Shown one piece after another: positions 1 through 13,700 of a stretch of DNA of 64,000 bases (its first letter is position 1; every line of letters begins with the position of its first letter). Origin of the DNA: Meta bourneti (taxonomy: Eukaryota; Arthropoda; Arachnida; Araneae; Tetragnathidae); NCBI GenBank assembly GCA_933210815.1, contig OW119924.1, positions 15,609,926 to 15,673,925 on the forward strand, written 5' to 3'. Under the pieces are notes generated by a model. The model had not been told where the DNA came from. It ran no database searches and worked only from the letters and a program-made list of their open reading frames with translations. A program made the position numbers and the translations under genes.

Positions 1-349
1 AATCCAATTACATGACAGAGAAAAAATACCGGTGCGTAACGTGCAACACACAAGCAATAAAACAAAGCACAGGACAGTTACACAGAAACATAAACTACAT
101 TATATAGACATGAAGCTATTAATTGCATATAATTAAAATTACGTAAGAAAGAAAACCATGGTCGAAACAATCATAAAAAGCAGTAAAAATCTTTCAAAAT
201 GTTGAAATAATATAATTGTTAAAACTACTAAATCATCAAAGAAAACATCAAGGATTGAGGTAAACTATTGATCGCCAGATCTATTTATAATGTTGTACTG
301 CATACTAAAGTATTAACGGTAGTACACACGACCTAGTACATACGTGTCC
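1..349. other. Anoctamin intron, no feature seen
   Basis: AT-rich sequence upstream of the first visible exon. I see no exon or recognisable repeat in it. Confidence 0.5.
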
Positions 350-389
350 GTTGTGCTGCTACAATTCGACGTTAATTAAAATACCTACC
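350..389 (+). repeat. SINE-1 3'-end fragment
   Basis: Only the GACGTTAATTAAAATACC end of the family, with its ACCT-type tail, is left. Confidence 0.7.
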
Positions 390-540
390 AAACTAGCAAA
401 TACATAGTTTCTATTGAGATTTATGCTCGAATACCTCCCGGTAAAGAAGGCACTTGTTTCGTATCCCGGAATGGGATACTTACTCACTTCTACAATAATT
501 AGTTTTCAGTGTGGAAAGATGCATAACAGAGCAAATTATC

Positions 541-1520
541 TTCACCCTCTTAGGGGGTTCACATGCATAATTCCACTTTGCAACCTGCAGTTTTCCCTGC
601 ATGACTAACTAATTTTGACTTTCTTGACCGATAGAATCTTTCAAAAGGATTCTATTCCAAAGAAATAAGCAATAGACTATTTTCAAAGGTTCCAATTCCA
701 AGGAAATGAAAATCCTCCCAAAGGATTCTATTCCAATGTGGCGAGCAAGAGAATCCTATCCCTAAAGGATTCTATTCCAAGGTGGCGAGCAAGAGAATCC
801 TATCCCTAAAGGATTCTATTCCAAGGTGGCGAGCAAGAGAATCCTATCCCTAAAGGATTCTATTCCAAGGTGGAGGGCAAGAGAATCCTATCCCTAAAGG
901 ATTCTATTCCAAGGTGGCGAGCAAGAAAATCCTATCCCTAAAGGATTCTATTCCAAGGTGGCGAGCAAGAGAATCCTATCCCTAAAGGATTCTATTCCAA
1001 GGTGGCAAGCAAGAGAATCCTATCCCTAAAGGATTCTATTCCAAGGTGGCGAGCAAGAGAATCCTATCCTTAAAGGATTCTATTCCAAGGTGGCGATCAA
1101 GAGAATCCTATCCCTAAAGGATTCTATTCCAAGGTGGCGAGCAAGAGAATCCTATCCCTAAAGGATTCTATTCCAAGGTGGCGAGCAAGAGAATCCTATC
1201 CCTAAAGGATTCTATTCCAATGTGGCGATCAAGAGAATCCTATCCCTAAAGGATTCTATTCCAAGGTGGCGAGCAAGAGAATCCTATCCCTAAATGATTC
1301 TATTCCAAGGAAAGGATCAATAGAATTTTCCAAAAAATTCTATTCCATGGAAAGAAGCAATAAAATCTTTCCAGAGCATTTTATTTAATGTTTTAATTTT
1401 GTTAATTTTTAAAGATCTTATTCCAAGGAAAGGAGCAATAGAATTTTCCAAAAGATTCTATTCCATGGAAAGAAGCAATAAAATCTTTAATAAAGAGCAT
1501 TTTATTTAATGTTTTAATTT
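541..1520 (+). mobile_element. MITE-like repeat carrying a 44-bp array
   Basis: The left part (541-660) matches the reverse complement of the right end of the TTAA element at 49423-49798: the GGGTTCACA, ATAATTCCAC, TTGCA and TCCCTGCATGAC blocks come in the same order. The core has expanded into a 44-bp array. It is followed by a two-copy 118-bp repeat (about 1303-1420 and 1421-1525). The right TTAA end is not recognisable. Confidence 0.65.
723..1294 (+). repeat. 44-bp tandem array, 13 units
   Basis: Thirteen head-to-tail units keep an exact 44-bp period; a diverged unit follows at 1295. Each unit holds GGATTCTATTCC and, about 15 bp on, AGAGAATCC, so GGATTCT/AGAATCC can pair within a unit. 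Units differ by only a few substitutions, such as gcgagc/gcgatc/agggc, which points to recent expansion. Confidence 0.95.
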
Positions 1521-1637
1521 TGTTGTCAATTTTTTAAAATTTTGTTAAACGTCCAAATAGAACTCATACAAATAGTTTTTTCTTACTTTTTAAGTAAGAT
1601 AAATACTCTGCATGATAAGGAAATTGTTGTTTTGCAG

Positions 1638-1707
1638 GTGTATAACATACTGTGCAATATCAACATCTCGAGATTCAAAGAAAACGGAGAATTACCGGAA
1701 AACATAG
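1638..1707 (+). CDS. Anoctamin exon, end of N-terminal domain
   Basis: The exon is bounded by TTTTGCAG and GTAGGT. It encodes 23 codons ending PENI, then one base of a Gly codon that exon 10952-11270 completes (NIG|LTYLL). Neither neighbour in this frame would join without this phase, which supports the exon. It is the first exon visible; earlier ones must lie left of the window. Confidence 0.8.
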
Positions 1708-4700
1708 GTAGGTATAGCAATGCTTTTAACTACTTTATTTCCTGGAAAATGAATACAATTTCGGCATTTAATTCTTTTCGCAAAAATAGTTTGATACAGC
1801 CTTCTATGTTGGTTGGGGTTTTATGGCGCAAGGGCCATATTTGGCCCAGCTGCGCCAAACACGAGACAGACAACCTCAAGTAAAAAATGTCAAGAAAGAG
1901 GATTGGGGAATAGAGTAGGGTGATGAAAATAGGTAGTTGGTTAACGTCGCACTAGAGCAACACAACGGGCTATTGGCGACGGTCTTCGACAGACCGAGTT
2001 TTGCACTCGCAATCCTCTGGTTGCTAGTTCGTTACTGTTCCAAATGGAGCACGGCACCCATGTTTACTAAACAAAGTAAACCCCGATGGAAAAATAAAAG
2101 ATCACTAAAGTACCTAGAGTCCGTGAAGCCCGAACACACCTAAAGGAGATATGGTGTTGAACGTTATCGTCATTAACATACTTCGATAAGTGTAAATGTT
2201 TTGCTATCGAATATGTTTATTATACCGAAAGGTCAAGTTTGATGTTCTACAAGTAATTGTTTTCTTTCGTGATTCATTTGTTACTTTCGATGTGGAATCA
2301 AACTCACCAGGATCATTATATCGTGGATGTTCTGATGGAAACAAACCATTGTGATGGTAATACGAGCAATATTTGATTTCGACAGTTAACTACATTGGTT
2401 AAATAGGTCCGTGGAAGAGAAAATGTGTTTGAAAAATGTTATGAAATGAAAGTAGTTCAACTGACCAAAAAACACATTAAGCTAAGTATTATTAACTAAG
2501 ATAAGTTGAGTTTGGCCGATTACAGTCTAGAATCACAACAAATCCACTTCCAAAAGATGTATTGTAGATAGAGAAACAAGTTAATTTTATTGATTTGGAA
2601 TTTTCGATATCCTACTTATGCATTTACAAGACATTTCAGGTTAAAGTACAAGATTTGCCATTAACCTTGAACCCACCCATGTGTTTCTACCCTGTTTTCG
2701 AATACATTTGAATTTTATTATCGTTACATCGCTTCACTTGACTATTTACTTACCGGTTGCTGCCATTTTGTCTTTTGATAGTTAATTAAATCGGGACATA
2801 CTGCTCAAAGTGGACTTGGAGACACTGCGAACATCCATTCCGCATTTCAACCAGAGATCTGTTAAAATATGACCGCAGGGCTGCCACAGGGGACTTTTTG
2901 TTACAATTTTCAACCTTGGCGCCTAGGGGTATCTTTTTAAGCAAAAAAGCATCAAAAACTTCAAATTCTATTTTCAAAATTTTTGCGACTTTTCGAAAAT
3001 TTAGGCGATTTTTTTTTGAAAATTTATAAAAGGTCAACGAAAATTTAGTTCCTTTTTTCTTCTAGCGGACGAATGAAATATTTTACGTATTTTTCTTTAG
3101 GGAAAAGATTTTTCAAAGGACGCCAATTTCGAAATTTTGGTGCCTGGCAACCATGAAAAAACCCCATCCGAATCGGGTTGCTAGATTGTCATGAGCTTTT
3201 AAATTTAAAAGTTTAAATTTCTTGGCGATATCTTCAACGAGCGTTTTCCGTACTCAATTATAACCTTTTGAATTTTATCCGATTCATTTTGTATCAGAAC
3301 TAAAATAGGTTTAAGAGATATATTTGCTATTTTTAAAAATTTATGCTGCTAATGCCAGTATTTCACTAGTGCTTTGTCGGCAGCTCCTGAGAACATTAAC
3401 AGTTCTGTTACCAGTCGGTTTGATCTGAAGGTGTGGTTTGTTGCTCTAAGATCATTTTTTGCTACAAATGGGCTAATAAGGCAGAAGAGACCTAATCATC
3501 TGACTAGAAACATCGTTTTGCAATTCAAGTTTCGCTAGAAACTGATTTCTAGGTCCATTGAAATTTTGTCTTCTAACTACCTGGAACACTAGATAATCTG
3601 GAACACTAGATTATCTGGAACACTGCTTGGAACACTAGATTATCTGGAACACTGCTTGGAACACTAGATTATTTGGTTTCTTCAATCGGTAACCCGGTTG
3701 AAAGAGTTGCTAATTAGCAACCGGAGGGTTGCGAGTTCGAAACTAGGTCCAGACAAATACCGTCGTGTACGTGGGAGCTGGTGCACGTTAAATCTGTCGT
3801 GCTCAAATGTCCTTACGTTAGCTCGGTGTGGATTTTTGGAGAGTGGGGTGCCAGCTCAGGTTGTCCTCGTCATCTAGTTCAAAATGACTAGTCGAATGTG
3901 CCAATTGGAGTTCAAAATGACGAGGTCTTGTCATCGGATCTTTCCCTTCGGGATAGATCCCAGACCGTCGCCAATAGCCCGTTGTGTTGCTCCAGTGCGA
4001 CGCCGCTAATTAATTACCTTACCTGCCTAGTCTTAAAAATGTCTATTTTTCAAGAGTCTTTCATATGTGAACTGAAAATATCTAGCTCTAGTGAAATTGC
4101 GTGCTTCGACTGATTTGCCTATTTTTCTTAAAATCTCACTTAGTATCAAAAGAATAATACATTCATGTTTATTGTTCCATGGAAAACAATGAGTTACAGT
4201 GCTTTCATTTTTTCATTTTATTTGATAAATTAACATACAAAATGTTCGCAAATATTCCTCAAATTATGCAGACGAAAAAGATTTCCTGACCGAAAGGAAA
4301 TAATTTTAGACACATGCAGACAATTGTTCTTTTTAGAGAACTGACGTCAAAACGATAGGTTGACATTCTTTTACGTTTATCTTGAATACTTTTTGTCACT
4401 AAAGGTTTTGAGAGTATATTCTCGTGCAGGACAAGTAAAATCGAGCGATATAGCCGAAAGAGATTTATGAATTCGCGATAAACCGAGGAATTGCTGCATA
4501 AGATTGTGGTAGCATCAGTCTACGTATGAAAATATTGGGTTGATGGAAAACTTCATCCCGGTTTTTTTCGACAAAAATGAAGAAAAGTTTTATTTACTAA
4601 AAATAAAAAAAATTACATTAAATCAATATAGTATTTGCCGTTCTGTTCTATGACCTTTCTCCTTCTCTTCGGTAGCTGTTTAATCCCGCGCTCATAGAAG

Positions 4701-7700
4701 TTCTGAAGTTTCTGGCTAAAGAACTGATCCAGGTGGCGAAACTTTCTGAACCACTTACAGCACGTTACTCGTCAACGGTACCCTCACCCTATACAACACA
4801 TCTTCTTTTGTGTCTGCGAAGCATTCTTGCCTTTTCGGAAATAAAAAAGCATACTATGTCGAAAATGCTTATTTTCTGCAAATTTAAATGCTTAACAAAA
4901 TTTAAAAAACAACCTAATAACACAAATTTTTTCACAAATCTTTCTGAAATTCCTTCTTTCAAACAACATCGAAACTTTACACGCGTGAAGTACACTCATG
5001 TTCAAAAGTTAAGCATAATTCGAAAAATACAAACAAATCGGAGTAAATATGGATACAATGGTTCAAAATCAGTTGTGGAGAATTGTGGGACGAAGGTAAA
5101 ACAATGTGCATATGCAAAGCAGTTCAGTCGACATGCGCAAAGCACCGGCGCACGTCGGGAAGAGTATAAAACGGCCTCGAGCGGCATGGCCAGTTTAGAC
5201 AAAAATTTCGCAATTGCTGTGGTACGGAGCGTTGTTAACAATCAATAAAGATGAGAGATGTCACAAAGATGCCGAAGGGACGAATTATTGGAATGCTGGA
5301 ATCCGGTCGATCCCAAATCGAAGCGTCTCGAATTCTGAATGTGCCTCAGTGTGTGATCTCCAGATTGGTAGAGGTTTCAAACCACTGGAGATGTTACCCG
5401 ATGACCAGTACCAGGTCGTCCAAGGATAACAACCGCTCGGCAAGACCGATATTTGACGATAACTGCGCGACGTCATAGGAACCGTTCTGCCAGACAACTG
5501 GGTTCAGCCCTGACAGCCGCCACAGGAGTCATAGTTTCGAGACAAACTGTTTACAGCAGACTCAGAGATGGTCTCTATACCAGACGACAAGCAGATTGCA
5601 TCTCCCTGACGTCTGCACAGAAACGCGCGCGTTTACAGTGGAGTTTGGAACATCGGCAGTGGAGTCGGCAACAGTGTGGCAATGTCATGTTCTGTGACCA
5701 GTCCAGATTTAATCTGCAAACTGATTCTCGTCGTACCACGATCTGGAGAGAACGTGGAACGTGTTTTCACCCGGGAAAACATCACGGAAAGACATCGTTT
5801 TCCTTCAGGGGAAGTCATGATCTGGGCAGGCATCATGCTGGACTGCCCCACAGACCTCCACATCTTTGTCACGGGGTCTGTTACCGGTCAAAGATACAGA
5901 GACGAAGTCCTTGAGCCTACCGTTCGCCTGTTTCGAGGTGCTGTCGGTCCTGGTTTCATATTCATGGATGATAATGCGCCTCCTCACCGTGTTGCCCAGG
6001 TCGACGCCTTCCTTCAAAGTGAAGATATCCACCGCATGCAGTGGCCTGCCAACTCTCCTGATCTAAATCCTATAAAACATGTGTGAGATATGCTCGGGAC
6101 GTATATTGCAGCCCTCCGCCACCCACCAAGCTCCGTTCCGAAATTGAAAACTGCTCTCCGTGAGGCTTAGAACTCTTTGAGCACACAACTCATCCATACC
6201 CTCATCGAAAGTATGGGAAATCGTCGTGCAGCATGCGTGGCTACCAGAGGTTCCCACACACCGTATTAAACTTGAGCAGCATCACATTTTTTAATCATTC
6301 TGTTTCACTAATGTTGACACACGTATTGTGAACATTTTCCTTTCAACTCTTTTCTTTGAATAATAGAAATCATTATTTTCTTTATTTTGCGTTGCTTCTA
6401 TAATCCTATTACACCCACATACCGCGTTTCCTTCCATTCCAATGTATCAGGTTGGCAACTAAGTTCCCGCCGTTTTTTTTATTTTAACATTCCGCATGTC
6501 ATTAAATGTTTTTGGCATAATGTTTTAAATCATTCGAAAGAGGATGTTTTGTTCTACCGGAATCTATGTTTTTTTTGTTCGAGTTAATTTATGTTAATTT
6601 TCAGATCATTAAAATGGAATGTCAAGTTGAGAAAAATGAGCATTTTCGACACCTCCTTTTTGCTTTTAATCAAGGTTCTAAGGCCACAAAAGCTGCTCGC
6701 GACATTTGTGCTGTGTATGGAGAGGGTGCCACAGCTGAAAGAACCGCTCGTGATTGGTATGCCAAGTTCAAAAATGGAAATTTTGACCTCAAAGACGCAC
6801 CTCGTTCTGGCCGTCCAGTTGAGTTCGATGAAGAGCGATTAAACCAACTTTTGCACGAAAATTCGCGTCAAACGACAAGGGAACTGGCAGAGAAAATGGA
6901 ATGCTCCCACACTGCTATAGAGAAGCATCTTCACTCGATGGGAAAGGTTCAGAAATGTGGAGCATGGGTTCCGCATGCTTTAAGCGACAACAAAAATCAA
7001 CGAGCCACAATCTCCGCTGGTTTGCTTGCTCGTCACCGCTCAACTCATGGACGCAAGCAACGATTTCTTTACCGAATCGTTACTGGCGACGAAAAATGGT
7101 GCTTGTACATTAATATGAAGCAGCGCAAGGAATGGCTTAGCCCCGGTAAACGAGCGACACCGCGCGTGAAACAAGATCTTCATCCGCGTAAAACGATGTT
7201 GTGCGTATGGTGGGACTGGGAAGGGATTATCCATTAGGAATTGCTTGAACGGAACCAAACGGTCAACGCGGAACTCTATGTTCAACAGATGGAACGACTC
7301 AAAACGGCGGGGACTTATTTGCCAACCCAATAGATTTTCTGAAATATTCACATAAATAGCAATTATGCTTAACTTTTGGACATGAGTGTAGATAACACTT
7401 CGGTTTTACGCTGCAATGCCATCTATCGCCAAAAACGGGAAGAACTTTTGCATCAACCCAATAAGTCGCGTGGAATGGATCAAATTAAGTAAACGTAATA
7501 CGCTGAATAGTCTACCAGCATAGCTTTTTCCCCAAAAAATAAAAAGGCTTAATAATTCTAATACTTCAATCTTCCTTGATCGCTGCATTCTAAAGATGTT
7601 TTAATTCGCAACCAGCACGTGCTGCACGGCTGAAAGAAAAACTATTTTGATTTGATCCATTGCCGGAGCCACGTGACTTATTTTCATACATGCCTCCACA

Positions 7701-10700
7701 AGATGATGTTACTATCACAAAAAGCAATTTAATTTAACATAATTCCACTGTTGCGTTTGGTTGTGGTTCTTTGTTGGCAAAGGTAAAAGGACACTTAAAA
7801 CAACAATAGGTTTGGGGAATAAACGTTAAAATAAAAAATATAAGAAATGAGGTTATTTCTCAGAGAAGAACCTCAAAACGTACGAACAGTCTGTGTGCCC
7901 GATCGTCCCCTTAGCTTTCTCTTTCGTTCTCTCACCATGCACAAGTTAATCCCTTCGTATGGTCATTTAGTCACATGTCTTTATCAGACCACCGACACTT
8001 TCACTTCTGCTTCCCCCATTCAGTAGGGTTAGACAGAGGAATATTACGCTACATCCCTTTACTTATATAGTTCTACACTTACCAGCAACAAAGGAAGAGG
8101 AAAAGGAAGGGCAGAACGTAGGAAAGACCCCTTCCTCTAAAATCATCACACGTTTTTTAACAGAATCTTGGGCACATTGGGACCTCAATTAAGATAACTG
8201 GTTGAAACAGGGACCTTTAAACTCCCAAGTTCAAAGAAACATTGAGTTTTCCTCTGCTGTTCACGAACTTTAAATTCAAGAGGACAAGTAAAAAAGCGCT
8301 AAAAAGCGATATATCGATGGTTTTGTTTGTTGGGGTTTTATGGCACAAGGGTCATATTTGGCCATGCTGCGCCAAACACAAGACATTAAATATCAAGTAG
8401 AGCGATATATCGAAGCGCGATATGACTAGGGGTAACTATAGTTAACCTTCCTGGTGGTTGTCTCGTCGAGATATCTCGGCATGAGCAAAACTGAGCAGAT
8501 CTTGATGGACAAGATGTATCGTCCATCAGGATCTCGTCTTTCGTCATTGGAAGAGAACTGATCAGATCTTGATCTTGTCATCATCAAAAATTGGCAATAT
8601 CTTGATGACGAGATATTTCGTCATTTTCAAAATTGGGCAGATGATGAACGAGATATCTCGTTAATACCCTGAAAGGTTAAACTCCTAATTTTGTAGAAAA
8701 GATTGAGACTTCCCTCTACTGTTCTCAAACTTAAAATTCAACAGTCAAACAGTAAGATTAGTTAAATTGATCGTAAAAATGTAACAATCCTTCAAAACAA
8801 CGACTAATGAAGGATTAAAAGCCTAGAGAAGATAGTCAATGGCCATTTCGGTGGAGCAAGAGGTCCACCATCATCACTTTTTATCGTCACACGGTTCTTT
8901 TCTTTCTCAAAACTACTAATAACGACTCTTCTAACCGGTGTGCACTTGTTAAACCATTTATTCATCAATTCTGAGTATCAATATACTATTTACAATTTCA
9001 TATATTTACAAATCAATGGGCAATTATTCCATCTTTTGGACATGACATCGAATCCACACGTCCTTCCTTCTCGCTGTCCAACCCTCGTGTCCCATTCTTG
9101 CCCCTACCATTCTCTTTCCGCCTCCGCATCTGGATAACCCCGCCGACTTTCCTCAAGGATCAAATGGTTCCTTCCGGCCAACATTACTCAGTGTCTGGCC
9201 GGAGAACCTCACAACTACACTGCTGGCCACCCAAATTGCAACACCAAGAAAGACAAGAGATATCACAACAAAATTTATTTTGTAGATAACATGTTGACCA
9301 AGTATCAAATGATTAAATTTATAGACTTCTGTGAAGTGTGGTTCCTGCCAAAATCAGTAGCCAGAGTAGCCGCCATTGTTGGAGATCACCGTTGCCACAC
9401 GCCTCGGCATTGATTCAAAGAGACTTTGGATGTGCTCTTGGGGTACAGCAGACCAAGCAGCTTCCACACATTGCCAAAGTTGATCTGGTGTGGCAGCTGG
9501 GGATGTATTCTGGGTCAATCGTTGAGCAACCATGGACCACATGTTTTCTATCGGCGAAAGATCCGGAGAGCGAGCTGGCCAGGGAAGCAATTCAATCTGG
9601 CGATTGACGAAGAACCCTTGGACAATGCGTGCCACGTGTGGTCGCGCATTATCCTGTTGAAATATGGCTATGGGCAAGCCCTGAAGGTAAGGAAGGACAA
9701 CTGGCTCCAACACCTCGGAGATGTAGCGCTGGCTGTTTAAAGTACCGGCAATGCGTACTAGAGGAGTGCGAGAGTGATATCCAATACCGCCCCATACCAT
9801 AATACCCGGTGCAGGACCAGTGTGGCGGTGCATAACGCAGCTGTTCAGCATCCTCTCTCCACGGTGTCTCCAGACTCGAATCCGACCATCGTGGTGTTGC
9901 AGACAGAAGCATGACTCGTCAGTAAAGACAATTTCATTCCATTCTGCCGTCCACATCCTTCTTTCATCGCACCATTGGCGGCGGAAACGTCTGTGGTTCT
10001 GCGTCAAGGGTAGACGAAGCAATGGACGTCTTGCGGACAGACCACTCTGCTGTAAACGGCGTCGAATGGTACGCGCAGACACTGGATGATGCGGTACAGA
10101 CTGAATGTGCTGTGCTATGGTTCGTGATGTGGCTGAGCGATCCGTCACTGCCATACGCACAATATGCCTGTCATCACGTGAAGTGGTGCACTGAGGTGGA
10201 TGCGATCGAACACGTCGGTCCGTCGTACCCTCCTGCATCCAACGATCACATATCCGCATTACAGTTGTTTGGTTTCGTCCAACACGACTACCGATTTCCC
10301 TGAAAGATAATCCACAATCTCGGTAGGCCACTATCCTTCCTCTGTCGAACTCGGATACTTGATCAAAAGATGATCGCTGTTTTCTACGAGGCATAATTGA
10401 TCGTTTTTTTGAAAAACCACAAGAAAACCACAATTGCCGTACTTGAAATCGTCGAAATCTCCAAGCCTTAAATAGCGCTTTGAAGTGGCGCCACAGGCGC
10501 GCGTGATGTGCGTCTGCGCTGAAATTCTAATCATTTGCATATCTCACCTCCGCTAATGCATGTTGTAAATTTCATATTATTTGCATGCTTCCTTCAGGGT
10601 GTTGCATTTACGGTGGCCAGTAGTGTATTATGAGGGTGTTACTGTACATGTTTAACCCGTGCTAACATGTTAACTCCGAGTCAAAACTGCCCTATATGAG

Positions 10701-13700
10701 CCAGCCTCTGGAGCAAAAGTCTATTCTAAACTGTCGTCAGTTCTGGACAAGAGACAATTTGTTTTTCCTACTCGGATCTTCATTCCTCCTTGGAGTAACA
10801 GGGCAGTTTTGCCTCGACGAGTTATCTCGTCCTTAGCAAAACTGACCAGATCTAGATGTACTAGATATCTCGTCGAAACACTTGGAGGGTTAAGCTCGGA
10901 ATCTCTGCTGATTGTAAAAGCACATAATCTCTCTCTTTTACGTTTTTTCAGGTCTCACGTATCTGCTGATGGTGGGAGCTTTCAAGGAAGGGTTCTGCCT
11001 TCACGACCCCTCCATCCTGGAGCCCGTGAGCATGACCGAGATCCGGGGTCGGGTGGTCAACCTGACGGAGGGCGTGGCCGAGGTTGACCTGCGGCACATC
11101 CTCAGCATGAATTGGGGCGGCATCTGCAAGCCGCAGCCCATCCACGAGATCCGCAACTACTTCGGGGAGAAGATCGCCTTCTACTTCGCTTGGGTGTCCA
11201 CGCTCATGTCCTCCCTGTGGATGCCGGCCATCTTGGGGCTCGGGATCTTCATCTATGGTGTCACCAGGAGGTAGGTTCTGACGGAAATAAGTGCATTTGA
11301 CGAGCATGTATAGGCCAGGGACGCATTCAGAGGAGTGGCAACGTGAGGCAACCTCCGAAATGTTATTGAGGTTACAAAAACCAATGCTGAAGTTTGCGTA
11401 ACCATCCTGGTGGTTGTTTCGATGAGGTATCTCGTAATTAGAAAAATTGGTCAGATCTTGATGGATTATATATCCCGTTCAAACTACTTGGAGGGTTAAC
11501 CTATGTAAACAAAAGTTTTGGTAAGCCAGTAAAATCGTGGACAGGACGGAAAGGACTCAAATATATTTTCAAACGAAATGCTCATTTTGTGTTATAGCAA
11601 TTTTATCGGTTGCTAAACCAAGCTAGAATCCATCTATGAAGTAAAAATGTAAAACTTAAAAATACGACTAAAAAGATTAAAAGCTTATGAAAAATCGATG
11701 ATTCAACATCGAGATCTGGTTTCGTTTTCTTCCCCCAATGATAGGATATTTCGTTCATCAAGATGTGGTCAATTTTGCTAATGAGAGGTACTTCTCGTCG
11801 AGACAACCACCAGGAGAGTTGAACAAGCATACACCCGAGTGTAGTCTATCAATAATCAATCCGTTTGGTATTCTTAGTCTAGCGAATGAACAGCTAGAAT
11901 ACATGCTAACCATCCTAATGTGTTGGAAATGGAACTAGATGATGTTGTTCAATAACTAGTCCGGTAACAATTTTCAACTTGGAGAATAAAGGTTATTTTT
12001 ATCAAAAATTAAAATAAAACTGCAGCAGTTTCTAATAACCTTCCTTGCGAGATATTAAGCACAAAAAGTATTTTAAGGAGTGTGATTTCAAATTAGTTTC
12101 TGAGAATTTTGTTCCTAGACCTTGTGCACTAATTAGTGAACTACTGGCTGCTTTACCCTATTTCACTGGTGTTATTTGTTATTTATTTTTCCTATGCAAC
12201 TGCTAATAGCCCGTTGAGTTGCTCCAGTGTGACGTTAATTAAAATACCTACCTACCTATGCAATCTCTACTAGCCTTGTATCTCAATTTAATATTTATTT
12301 GTGTGCGCGTTCAAGCCGCTACTAGTATTCTAACAATCAGCTAAATGATTTATTCTTTTACTCTAATTTTAATATAAATACGTTTTGAATGCAGAAAAAA
12401 ATCGCATGCTACTGCGTTACTCGTTTGTATATATTTCTATATGATCCGTCTAGAATATTCCATGTAAAATTAATTATGTTTTTGTTAATTAAATATACCA
12501 CTACAGCAGCGTGGCTTCGTGGTACTTGGTTTGAGAAAAGATGAAAGAAAAGACAAATAGCCACCATTATTCAGAAGTTAAACATCGATCAATCAGAGAC
12601 AAGGTCACGGTCACTTCAGAGTCCTTTGTCAAGGTTAACAAAAATATTTTATCTCTTGCTGATAACTGTAGTATAGATTCGTCAATGTTTATGCATTCAT
12701 TGCATATTGTGAACGTCAAAATCGAAAGTGTAGACACAACCATTAAGTGAATTCAAAATGTGTTCTATCAGGACGGGTAGAAAGTACATTGGAAATGAAA
12801 GAATAAAACTTGATCTTTAACTGAAACTGACCATTTTCGTAGTCATTAAAGCATATGATTGAATCGTGCAGTTTGATACAGAAAAACTCAAGATTTTGGA
12901 GTAACTTTTTGGCTTTTTTGTGTTCTGTAAGCGACTTCATGAGGGACTTGTTATTTTCCTTTACCCATAACTCGATTTGATCCTTTTTCCGTTCAAGGAG
13001 CTCATGTATTGGCTTATAGAGCTAAAAACTGCTAAAAAATAACTTTCATAAAATTAGTCACACTTTTTGAAACTAGGAGATCGAAACAGCATTCTTTGTC
13101 AAAATATCTGTTTAAATTTGGGTTGCAACCATTTCTAGTTTCATCTCACTGTTGCGAAAAATCATTGTTCAATTAAAACATGTTTGGTTCAACACGAGGG
13201 ATTGTTATGTGACCATAGCTGTGTGATATTGTGAGACTGGCGAAAAAGCAGATGACCTTGGGGAAATCTGTTTCTAGAAAGATAGTAGGCTCGTCAGGGA
13301 AAAGCGCTTCCACGCGCAGAACGATTAATAGCCAACGTTATAATCCCTCCTGTACCGTTCCGATTTTAAAGACGTATTATCGTCCAAAAAATTTAAAGTC
13401 CCTCTAAAATGTTATGTCTGCATATCTATCAGAGTACAGAAATCACTGCACAATGATTGTATTCTTCAAATATTTGACATTCAAAGGCCAATAAGTTAAC
13501 TACTCAAATCTTGTTTCTCGAAATTCATTTTCTGTCTCTTTCGAAGCGTTGAGACTATACGTAGATATGGAACACGTGATATGCAGTCGTCAGTGAGAAA
13601 AAGAAGCTCATAATATTTCATATGGCATTGTAGATTCATTTAATATATTATCACTTAATTTTTTGAATATTTCTTTTTTATGAATATCACAAAAGTATTA

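Larger units (their letters stand above)
4993..7388 (+). mobile_element. Old Tc1-like element with nested mariner
   Basis: Terminal inverted repeats of 26 bp with one mismatch (4993-5018 and 7363-7388) are flanked by TA on both sides (4991-4992, 7389-7390). Without the 886-bp mariner insertion the element is about 1.5 kb, normal for Tc1. Its transposase is decayed. Confidence 0.9.

Noticed and set aside
723..1294. CRISPR-like regular repeats
   Set aside because: Units are directly adjacent with no unique spacers, the period is exact, and the genome is eukaryotic. It is a tandem array.
1542..1883. 113-codon ORF on + as a separate gene
   Set aside because: Only its middle part (1638-1707) is coding, as an anoctamin exon; the rest is intron and a SINE-2 fragment.
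4733..5248. 171-codon ORF on +
   Set aside because: It crosses the mariner relic and the Tc1 left end and resembles no protein; it is a chance frame.
9426..10303. Several ORFs on + opposite the Tc1 transposase (also at 36447-37324 and, on -, at 50152-51029)
   Set aside because: They are antisense shadows of a conserved coding frame and recur only because the Tc1 copies are nearly identical.
10809..11307. Overlapping GC-rich ORFs on both strands
   Set aside because: They are shadows of anoctamin exon 10952-11270, extended into intron.
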